This document shows positions 1-5,346 of a stretch of 5,346 bases of DNA, piece by piece; the stretch's first letter is position 1; the number at the start of each line of letters is the position of its first letter. The position numbers were made by a program, and so were the translations under genes. The DNA lies in NCBI GenBank assembly GCA_036266975.1, contig DATAWZ010000233.1:1-5346 (forward strand). Reading direction: 5' to 3'. The notes beneath the pieces are model-generated. The model was given only the letters and a program-made list of their open reading frames with translations. It ran no database searches and was not told the DNA's origin. This DNA comes from DATAWZ01 sp036266975 (GTDB lineage: Bacteria; Actinomycetota; Thermoleophilia; Solirubrobacterales; Solirubrobacteraceae).

Positions 1-614
1 CCCGCCGGCTCGGTCGCCGCCGCCAGCGCCGCCTCGGCGTGCGCGACGGTGACCCGCGCCGCCGGCGCCGGCGGCAGACGGGGGTGGCGCTCGCCGCGAC
101 TGCGCAGCTCGCCGTGGACGTCGAGGATCGCCTGCGAGAGCCGGTCCACACCGTAGGCGGCGAGCAGCTCCACGCCGCCCCTCTCGCGCACGAGCTCGGC
201 CAGGGCGGCGCGCAGCGCTGCTCGCTGTAGGCGCTCGGCGGTCGGGCCGTCGAGCACGCGCACCGCGGGGTCCACGCCGGCGGCGAGCGGGTGGGCGCGC
301 AGGACCCGGGCGCAGAAGCCGTGGATGGTCCCGATCGCGGCGCCCTCGGTCTCCCGCGCGGCGCGCGGCAGGCCGATCGCCGCCAGGCGCGCCCGGACGC
401 GTTCGCGCAGCTCGCCGGCGGCGCGCTCGGTGAACGTGATGGCCAGGATCCGCGCCGGGTCGACGCCGTCCTCGGCGACCGCGCGCACGAAGCGCTCGAC
501 GAGCACGGCGGTCTTGCCGCTGCCCGCGGCGGCCGAGAGCAGCATCGAGCCGCGGCGGGCGGCGGCGGCCCGTTCCTGCTCGTCGGTCAACGTGAGCGCC
601 TGCGCGTCGTTCAC
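1..614 (-). CDS. addA: AddA-like UvrD/Rep-family ATP-dependent helicase-nuclease subunit, N-terminal part (C-terminus beyond the left edge)
   Basis: The reading frame starts at GTG (614-612) and stays open to the left edge, giving 204 residues plus two bases. What is visible: a Q-motif-like LTDEQERA (residues 9-16), a complete Walker A AAAGSGKT (28-35, with K34 and T35), the motif Ia block ILAITFTERAAGELRERV (56-73) and the motif Ib-type GTIHGFCARVLR (95-106). These are superfamily 1A helicase signatures, and the wording around them is typical of AddA/RecB-type proteins. AddA is known as the 3'-5' motor and one of two nucleases in AddAB, which resects double-strand ends for RecA. Full AddA proteins are about 1,100-1,250 residues, so most of the motor and the C-terminal nuclease are not seen. 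The GTG start is chosen because the Q-motif follows at once and a strong Shine-Dalgarno sequence lies 6 nt upstream. It follows an addB-like gene, the same order as addB-addA in Bacillus. Another UvrD-like helicase, such as an AdnB-type subunit, cannot be excluded from this fragment. Confidence 0.88.
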   Translation of the reverse strand, partial: MNDAQALTLTDEQERAAAARRGSMLLSAAAGSGKTAVLVERFVRAVAEDGVDPARILAITFTERAAGELRERVRARLAAIGLPRAARETEGAAIGTIHGFCARVLRAHPLAAGVDPAVRVLDGPTAERLQRAALRAALAELVRERGGVELLAAYGVDRLSQAILDVHGELRSRGERHPRLPPAPAARVTVAHAEAALAAATEPA

Positions 615-793
615 CGCGCGCCTCCCCTCGCCGCGTCCTGGAGCAGACGGGCGCTGACCGCCAAATCCAGGACGCGACCGCCCCCGGCGCGCCGACCCAG
701 CCCACGCGTCCTGAAAAACAGGCGCCGGCCGCACAAGATCCGGGATGCGACGGGTCCGGGAGCGGCGCCGCGGTCCGCGCGTGGCACGCTCAT
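611..793 (-). CDS. Possible small ORF (60 aa) bridging addB and addA, unknown function
   Basis: The ATG (793-791) overlaps the addB stop as ATGA, and the TGA (613-611) overlaps the addA start as GTGA, so the ORF fills the gap exactly with 4-nt overlaps at both ends. The product would be about 60 residues, starting MSVPRADRG and ending DAARGGAR. It is rich in Arg, Gly and Ala, with one Cys (residue 21) and no membrane segment or motif that I recognise. Against it being a real gene: its third codon positions are about 82% G+C (11 of 60 end in A or T), looser than the flanking genes, and it uses codons that are rare nearby (AGG, TTG, TTT, CGT). It also overlaps sequence repeats that look more like RNA structure, and no Shine-Dalgarno sequence beyond the addB coding tail was identified. 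It could be a translational-coupling leader, a decayed extension of a neighbour, or a chance open frame in GC-rich DNA. Confidence 0.27.
   Translation of the reverse strand: MSVPRADRGAAPGPVASRILCGRRLFFRTRGLGRRAGGGRVLDLAVSARLLQDAARGGAR
621..628 (-). promoter_or_regulatory. Ribosome binding site of the addA-like gene
   Basis: On the minus strand AGGGGAGG is followed by six bases (CGCGCG) and then GTG. This is a strong Shine-Dalgarno match at good spacing, and it fixes the GTG at 614 as the likely start. The site begins one or two bases after the end of a potential 11-13 bp stem, so folding of that stem could affect ribosome access. Confidence 0.75.
630..713 (-). promoter_or_regulatory. Three-copy inverted motif able to form two alternative RNA stems upstream of addA
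   Basis: In transcript order the segments are A = CAGGACGCG (713-705), B = CGCGTCCTGGA (676-666) and C = TCCAGGACGCG (642-632). B and C are perfect 11-bp complements with a 23-nt loop, and the pairing can extend by a U-G and a G-C pair to 630 and 678. A and B are also perfectly complementary over 9 bp with a 28-nt loop. B cannot pair with A and C at once. The B-C stem ends directly before the addA Shine-Dalgarno sequence. No U-run follows either stem, so a simple intrinsic terminator is not shown. The repeats and their complementarity are seen in the sequence; a role in translation or processing of addA mRNA is inference. Confidence 0.4.
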
Positions 794-3621
794 CGCTCGG
801 ACCGGCAGATCGCGGGCAGCGCGCACCGGCCGGCGGGTAGGCACGTGTCCGGGCGCGCCTCGATCCAACCGGCGCTTGCCTCGCGCCAGGCGGCGCGCAG
901 GGCGTCGATGGTCTCCTCCACGAGCGCGTCGAGCGCCGCCCGGTCCTCGCGCTCATCGCCGGGGAGCAGCCCGTCGACGACGTCGGCGAGCGCGGCCCCG
1001 CGCGGGCGTTGGTCGCGCACGGAGACCGGCTGGTACAGGCCTGCCACCGTGCGTAGCCCGAGCAGGTCGCTCGCCACGCGCATGTAGACCGCGAGCTGGT
1101 AGCTGCGCTCGGAGAGCCACTTGCCGCCGTCGGGCGCCTTCGTGGCCTTGTAGTCGATGACGATCGCCTCGCCGCGCCGCGGGTCAACGTCGATCCGGTC
1201 GACGCGCCCGCGGATCCGGAGCCCCTCGCCGAGGTCGAGCGCCGGCGTGGGGTCGGGCTCGTCCTCGAACCCGAAGCCCAGCTCGAGGTGGGCCGGGGAA
1301 AAGCGCGAGGTCGTGGCGGCCGCGCGGGTCAGCAGGCGCTCCAGGTCGGACTGCAGCCGCCGGGTGGCGGCCGCCGCGCGCTCGGGGCGGGGCGAGACGG
1401 GCCGCTCGGCCGCCCGTGCCGCGAGCTCCTCGCGCATCAGCGCGAGCGCCGCGGACAGGTTTGCGTCCTGCAGCCCGGTCCCCAGCCGGCGCAGCGTGGC
1501 CTCGAGCACGGCGTGGGCGAGGCCGCCGCGAGCGAGCGGCTCGGGATCGGGGTCCAGGTCGCCGGCGCGCAGCTGGCGCTCGACCAGCCAGCGCATCGGG
1601 CAGCCGGCGTACTGCTCCAGCGCCGAGGCCGACCACGCCGGACGCGCGCGCAGCCCCTCGAGCACCGCCGGCGCGCACAGCGGACCGAGCTGGCGGCCGG
1701 CCCGTCGCGGGCCCGTCGCCGCGGCCGCACGGCGCTCGGCGGCCGGCGTGGGCCGCGCCCCGCCCGACCAGTCGACCGCGCCCAGCGCGCGCGTGCGCAC
1801 CGGCAGCCCACCGTCGAGCAGTGCGGCGATGTCGTCCAGGAAGGGCGAGCGCACCTGCGGCGCGCCGTCGTCGTCGGCGTCGTGCCAGCTGAGCACCAGC
1901 CGCTCGCGGGCCCGCGAGATCGTCGCGTACAGCAGGTAGCGCTCGGCGGCCAACCCCGGCTCGCGGCGGGCCAGGCGCAGGCCGCCCTCGCGCGCGAGCC
2001 GCGTGCGCTCGACGTCCGAGAGGAAGGGCTCGCCGCTCGCCGGCGCTGGGAAGGCCCCGTCCTGAAGCCCGACGAGCAGCAGCACGCGCACGCGCCGAGC
2101 CCGCAGGCCGAGCGGCTCGAGCACCGACACCGCGCCCTCGCGCGACCGCTCGCCCGCCTGCACCTCGAGCCGCTCCAGCGCGCCGAGCACGGCGCCCTCG
2201 CCGGCGAGCGGCGCCGGGTCCGCGCGCGCGAGCTCGGCCAGCTGCTCGAGCGCCTGGCCGGCGGCCGCGAACGCGCGCGCCTCCAGGGCGTCGGCCCCGG
2301 CGAGCAGCGCCGCGCGGCCGCGCCGGGGCGCGGCGAACAGCGAGCGCAGCTCCCGATCGGCGCGCTCGATCAACGCCGCGGGACCGAGCTGCGCCGCCTG
2401 GGCGACGCGGTCGAGCGCGTCCAGCGGCCACGCGTAGGACTCCCAGAGCGCGCGCGCCGCGACCGCGCTGACCTCGCCGCGGCGGCGCAGCTCGTGCTCG
2501 AGCCGGTCCACGAGCCCGGCCTGCTCGACCATCCCGGGGCTGCGCAGCCAGGCGAGGAGCTCGTCGGCCCGGCCGCCCGGGCCAGCGGCCCGCAAGAGCG
2601 AGACGAGACCGCGACCAACCCCCGTGTGCGCCAGAGCGATCGGATGGCGAGGAAGCGCGACGGGAACTTGATACTCCTCCAGAACCTGGGCGAGCAGCGG
2701 CGCGATGCTGGTCAGCGAGCGCGCCACGACCGCGATGTCCTCGGGCGCGAGGCCCCGCTCGAGCAGCTCGGCGATCTCGCCGGCGACAAGCTCGTACTCG
2801 GCGCGCTCGCCGCCGCCCTGCAGCAGCCGCACCGCGTCCCCCGCGCCCATCGGCGTGGGGTCCTCCTCGAACAGCGAGCGCTCGAGGTGGTGCAGGACCG
2901 GCGAGCGGTAGTGCTCGGGGCGCGGCGGCAGCGTCACGTGCTCGGCGGCGAGCGGGGCCAGCTCGGCCAACGCGCCGGCGCGCCCGGCGAACGCGTGGCG
3001 GCCGGCCTCGAAGCTCAGGGACAGCGTCACCGGCGCGTCGACGACGCGCGCGAGCGTCTCGACCGCGTCGAGCTCGAGCGCGGTGAAGTCGTCGAAGCCG
3101 TACAGCAGCACCGGCGTGCCCCCCCAGCGCCGCGGCTCGCGACGCAGCGCGTCCAGCGCCCGCGCGGCGTAGCCCTCGGCGTCGACCGCCCGCGCGCGCC
3201 GCAGGGCGCCCAGGTAGGCGCCGTAGGCGTCGGCCGCCTGACCGGCGCCGGCCCGCCGCAGCCGCTCGGGCGTCACCCGCGCGATCTGCAGCTCGGCGGC
3301 CAGGCGCGCGAGCGCCGGTGCCGCGCCGGGCAGCGCCGGGCCGAGCGCGGCCGCGGCCAGCCGCTCACGGGCGACCTCGCCCAGCGGGCGCCCGGCGACG
3401 CCCGCCCGGCGGGCGATCTGCTCGATCAGCCCGGCGAAGCGCTCGACGCGCACGCCCATCACCGACGTATCGGCGAGCTCGCGGCGGTAGTGCTCGACGT
3501 CCTCGAGCGTGGGCACGACGAGCAGCGGGTCACGTCCGGCGGTCACCGCCGCGCGCACCGCCTCGAGCACGACGCCGGCCTTGCCCGAGTTGGCCGGGCC
3601 GGTGATCAGGCGCAGGGGCAT
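790..3621 (-). CDS. addB: AddB-like helicase-nuclease subunit: degenerate UvrD-type body with C-terminal RecB-type PD-(D/E)XK nuclease and probable 4Fe-4S cluster
   Basis: Complete gene of 943 residues, somewhat shorter than Bacillus AddB (about 1,160). The N-terminus carries a P-loop-like GPANSGKAG (8-16) in which Ala15 replaces the usual Ser/Thr after Lys14. A UvrD-C-like region follows (about 265-330, with PEDIAVVARS), then GLQDGAFP (518-525) with PFLSDVERTRL (532-542), and a motif VI-like YATISRARERLVLSW (565-579). The nuclease domain (about 664-943) holds GGLAHAVLE (His703), GRVDRID (Asp808), VIDYKATK (Asp823, Lys825) and YQLAVY (Gln842), the full RecB-nuclease set. Cys674 with Cys927, Cys933 and Cys939 would form the Fe-S staple known in AddB. 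By family knowledge it pairs with AddA to resect double-strand breaks, cutting one strand and recognising Chi-like sites. The ATG at 3621 is the only in-frame start after the topB stop, and its Shine-Dalgarno sequence is weak, suggesting coupled translation. It lies 42 nt after topB and in the same frame. An AdnA-type naming is possible but the broken P-loop argues for AddB. Confidence 0.88.
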   Translation of the reverse strand: MPLRLITGPANSGKAGVVLEAVRAAVTAGRDPLLVVPTLEDVEHYRRELADTSVMGVRVERFAGLIEQIARRAGVAGRPLGEVARERLAAAALGPALPGAAPALARLAAELQIARVTPERLRRAGAGQAADAYGAYLGALRRARAVDAEGYAARALDALRREPRRWGGTPVLLYGFDDFTALELDAVETLARVVDAPVTLSLSFEAGRHAFAGRAGALAELAPLAAEHVTLPPRPEHYRSPVLHHLERSLFEEDPTPMGAGDAVRLLQGGGERAEYELVAGEIAELLERGLAPEDIAVVARSLTSIAPLLAQVLEEYQVPVALPRHPIALAHTGVGRGLVSLLRAAGPGGRADELLAWLRSPGMVEQAGLVDRLEHELRRRGEVSAVAARALWESYAWPLDALDRVAQAAQLGPAALIERADRELRSLFAAPRRGRAALLAGADALEARAFAAAGQALEQLAELARADPAPLAGEGAVLGALERLEVQAGERSREGAVSVLEPLGLRARRVRVLLLVGLQDGAFPAPASGEPFLSDVERTRLAREGGLRLARREPGLAAERYLLYATISRARERLVLSWHDADDDGAPQVRSPFLDDIAALLDGGLPVRTRALGAVDWSGGARPTPAAERRAAAATGPRRAGRQLGPLCAPAVLEGLRARPAWSASALEQYAGCPMRWLVERQLRAGDLDPDPEPLARGGLAHAVLEATLRRLGTGLQDANLSAALALMREELAARAAERPVSPRPERAAAATRRLQSDLERLLTRAAATTSRFSPAHLELGFGFEDEPDPTPALDLGEGLRIRGRVDRIDVDPRRGEAIVIDYKATKAPDGGKWLSERSYQLAVYMRVASDLLGLRTVAGLYQPVSVRDQRPRGAALADVVDGLLPGDEREDRAALDALVEETIDALRAAWREASAGWIEARPDTCLPAGRCALPAICRSER

Positions 3622-3641
3622 GACAGCCCATCGTTGCGCAC

Positions 3642-3656
3642 CGACCCGACGGGTCG
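3642..3656 (-). other. Small inverted repeat in the topB-addB spacer
   Basis: CGACCC and GGGTCG flank a 3-nt loop, giving a 6-bp GC-rich stem 8 nt after the topB stop and 20 nt before the addB ATG. There is no U-run after it, so it does not look like a strong intrinsic terminator. It may stabilise the mRNA, weakly attenuate, or be chance in DNA of this composition. Confidence 0.25.
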
Positions 3657-3663
3657 AGCGAGA

Positions 3664-5346
3664 CTAGGCGGCCTGGGACTCGTCGGTCTGCTCGGGCGCA
3701 GCGCGGTCGCCCTCGAGGGCCCAGGGCTCGTTGAACTCCACGCGCCACTTGCCCTCTTGGTTCTGCTGCAGCGCCAGGCGGGCGCGGAAGCTGCGTCCGC
3801 TGCGGCCCTTGAAGCCGGTCACGGGCCGCTCGGTGTAGCCGGTGTGGATCAGCTCGCGCGCGACGGCGACGGGCAGCGTCTTGCCCGCCTTGGACTTCCA
3901 GATCACAAAGCCGCAGCCGGGATCGTCGCGCGACCAGCACGAGTAGCCCTTGCGGTTCTCGACGATGTCGTGGCCGCATACCGGGCACGGGCCCAGGTTG
4001 GCCCGCGGGATGCGCACGTCCTTGAGCTTCGCGTCGAGCTCGGTGACCGTCTGGAGGGCAAACCCGGCGATGTCCTTCATGAAGTGCTCGCGCGAGTCCT
4101 GGCCGTGCTCGATCCGCCCCAGGCGGTGCTCCCAGTCGCCGGTGAGGCTCGGCGAGGTCAGCGGGTGCTCGCCGAGCAGCCGGATGACGCCGCACCCCTT
4201 CTCGGTGGCGATCAGCGCCCGGCCGTCGCGCTCGATGTAGCCGACGTCGATCAGGCGCTCGATGATCGCCGCCCGCGTCGCGGGGGTGCCGATGCCCGAG
4301 TCCTTCATCGCCTCGCGCAGCTCCTCGTCGTCGACGAGCTTGCCGGCGGTCTCCATCGCCCCGAGTAGCGAGGCCTCGGTGTAGCGCCGCGGCGGCTTGG
4401 TCATCTTCTCCAGGACCTCGATCGAGCGGGTCTGGACGACCTCGTCGGCCTCCAAACGCGGCAACTGCTGGTCGACGCCCTCGTCCTCCTCGTTCTGCCC
4501 GCGCTCGCGCTCGGGCAGCTCGCCGTAGACCCCGCGCCAGCCCGGGACGATCAGCAGCCGCCCTCGGGTGCGGAAGATGTGCTCCTCGACGGTCGTCTCC
4601 ACGCGGGTGTTCTCGAACACCGCCTCGGGGTGGAAGACGGCCAGGAAGCGGCGCACGGCGAGGTCGTAGATGCGCAGGTCGTCGTCGTTCATCTTGTCCA
4701 CCGGATGCGGTGAACGGGTGGGGATGATCGCGTGGTGGTCGCTGACCTTGCTGTCGTCGACGACGCGCCCGAGCGGCAGCGGGTCCAGCCCGGTGACGTA
4801 GGCGGCGGCCTGCTTGTATGGATTATCCCGCCCGCCCCGCTCACCGACCAGCTCGGCGATCGGCTTGATCTCGGGGACCATGTCGGTGGTCAGATAGCGC
4901 GAGCTCGTGCGCGGATAGGTCAGCGCCTTGTGCTCCTCGTACAGGCGCTGGGCGGCGGCGAGCGTGCGCCGCGCCGAGAAGCCGAAGCGCGTGTTGCCGT
5001 CGCGCTGCAGCGTGGTCAGGTCGTACAGCAGCGGGGCGCGCTCGCGCTGCTCCTTCTTCTCGAGCTTGGTGATCCGCCCGGGCCGGTCGCGGCACGCGTC
5101 GAGGACCGCCTGGGCGGCTTCGGCGGTGGGCAGGCGCGGCTTGGACCCCTGGTGGTAGCGGCCCTCGTAGACCCGAGAAGACGAGGGGCCCGGCTCGCCG
5201 GCCTGACGGCCGGCTGCGCCACCCTCGTAGACCCGAGAAGACGAGGGGCCCGGCTCGCCGGCCTGACGGCCGGCTGCGCCACCCTCGTAGACCCGAGAAG
5301 ACGAGGGGCCCGGCTCGCCGGCCTGACGGCCGGCTGCGCCACCCTC
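3664..5346 (-). CDS. topB: Type IA DNA topoisomerase, topoisomerase III class (TopB-like); N-terminus beyond the right edge
   Basis: The frame is open from the right edge to TAG (3666-3664): 560 visible residues. Counting from the edge, residues 1-62 are copies of a 20-residue tandem repeat. Recognisable enzyme sequence starts at RYHQGSKPRLP (63-73), then PLLYDLTTLQRDGNTRFGFS (104-123) and the active-site motif TYPRTSS (143-149), with catalytic Tyr144 encoded at 4917-4915. After that come SDHHAIIPT (202-210), DSGIGTPATRA (349-359), a GYIERDG wing (369-375) and SLTGDWEHRL (400-409). The C-terminus has a four-Cys zinc ribbon (Cys454, 457, 470, 478; bases 3913-3987) followed by GKTLPVAVARELIHTG and GFKGRSGRSF, which match the C-terminal repeat found in Firmicutes-type TopB. 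The enzyme cuts one DNA strand through a 5'-phosphotyrosine and passes another, unlinking replication and recombination intermediates. The Toprim metal-binding domain, expected before the visible part, is not in the window. Many relatives have YPRTDS where this has YPRTSS. Confidence in class IA is very high, and in the TopB subclass high. Confidence 0.92.
   Translation of the reverse strand, partial: EGGAAGRQAGEPGPSSSRVYEGGAAGRQAGEPGPSSSRVYEGGAAGRQAGEPGPSSSRVYEGRYHQGSKPRLPTAEAAQAVLDACRDRPGRITKLEKKEQRERAPLLYDLTTLQRDGNTRFGFSARRTLAAAQRLYEEHKALTYPRTSSRYLTTDMVPEIKPIAELVGERGGRDNPYKQAAAYVTGLDPLPLGRVVDDSKVSDHHAIIPTRSPHPVDKMNDDDLRIYDLAVRRFLAVFHPEAVFENTRVETTVEEHIFRTRGRLLIVPGWRGVYGELPERERGQNEEDEGVDQQLPRLEADEVVQTRSIEVLEKMTKPPRRYTEASLLGAMETAGKLVDDEELREAMKDSGIGTPATRAAIIERLIDVGYIERDGRALIATEKGCGVIRLLGEHPLTSPSLTGDWEHRLGRIEHGQDSREHFMKDIAGFALQTVTELDAKLKDVRIPRANLGPCPVCGHDIVENRKGYSCWSRDDPGCGFVIWKSKAGKTLPVAVARELIHTGYTERPVTGFKGRSGRSFRARLALQQNQEGKWRVEFNEPWALEGDRAAPEQTDESQAA
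5162..5346. repeat. Perfect 60-bp tandem repeat (3 full copies plus 5 nt) running off the right edge, in frame with topB
   Basis: The unit beginning CCCTCGTAGACCCGAG is repeated at 5162-5221, 5222-5281 and 5282-5341 with no mismatch, and a fourth copy starts at 5342. Sixty bases equal 20 codons, so topB stays open and gains a repeated GAAGRQAG...SSSRVYEG peptide. Each unit holds two inverted repeats: CCCTCGT-12 nt-ACGAGGG (first copy 5162-5187) and GCCGGCC-TGAC-GGCCGGC (5197-5214). The last copy joins smoothly to normal topoisomerase sequence, so one copy is probably native. Because the sequence stops inside the array, the copy number is unknown and an assembly loop at a contig end is possible. 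Confidence 0.95.

Noticed and set aside
710..722. CCTG-5 nt-CAGG inverted repeat with a T-run in its loop, as a terminator
   Set aside because: The stem is only 4 bp and the T-run is in the loop rather than after the stem, so it does not fit an intrinsic terminator.
291..1160. 289-codon plus-strand frame opposite addA and the end of addB
   Set aside because: It is antisense to helicase motifs and nuclease coding sequence, and its product is Arg-rich and without domains.
1184..2431. 415-codon minus-strand frame within addB
   Set aside because: It is an Arg/Ala/Gly-rich out-of-frame reading of addB with no motif; the addB frame carries the nuclease residues over the same bases.
3622..3663. 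topB-addB fusion by stop-codon read-through
   Set aside because: The two genes share a frame and only TAG plus 14 codons separate them, but no read-through context is visible and both ends look like normal protein termini.
1288..4368. 1,026-codon open frame on the plus strand across most of addB and the end of topB
   Set aside because: It lies opposite two genes with clear motifs, its translation is a low-complexity Arg/Gly/Ala/Gln/His-rich string without recognisable domains, and long antisense open frames are expected at this GC content.
5016..5342. 108-codon minus-strand frame containing the tandem repeat with a GTG start
   Set aside because: It is in a different frame from topB, whose conserved motifs continue directly up to the repeat; the repeat is open in several frames because its length is a multiple of three.
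5162..5346. CRISPR array or linear-replicon telomere
   Set aside because: The copies abut without variable spacers, so it is not CRISPR. A telomere is unlikely because the array is in frame inside an essential-looking part of a topoisomerase gene.

Overview
The window is about 70% or more G+C, nearly fully coding, and all recognisable genes lie on the minus strand. The base composition, the strong preference for G or C in third codon positions, and protein sequences rich in Ala, Arg and Gly fit a high-GC actinomycete. The particular protein variants resemble those I associate with Thermoleophilia/Solirubrobacterales, but this is an impression and not a proven assignment.

Reading along the minus strand from right to left: (i) a type IA topoisomerase of the topoisomerase III (TopB) class enters from the right edge and ends at 3664. 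Its N-terminal Toprim part is outside the window, and its first visible residues are a perfect 60-bp tandem repeat that runs off the edge. (ii) After 42 nt comes a complete 943-residue AddB-like protein (790-3621) with a degenerate helicase body, a complete RecB-type PD-(D/E)XK nuclease domain and four candidate Fe-S cysteines. (iii) A 175-nt gap follows (615-789). It contains a possible 60-codon ORF that overlaps both neighbours by 4 nt (ATGA and GTGA) and three copies of a 9-11 nt sequence that can form two mutually exclusive RNA stems just before the next ribosome binding site. (iv) The N-terminal 204 codons of an AddA-like UvrD/Rep helicase (1-614) leave through the left edge.

Together addB and addA would encode the two subunits of an AddAB-type helicase-nuclease, which processes double-strand DNA ends for RecA loading. 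The upstream topB-like gene encodes an enzyme that can unlink single-stranded or recombination intermediates. The spacing and common strand suggest one operon whose promoter lies beyond the right edge. No RNA genes, CRISPR arrays, transposases or integrases were seen.

The points most worth checking are the tandem repeat in topB (real expansion or contig-end artefact) and the alternative-stem arrangement ahead of addA.
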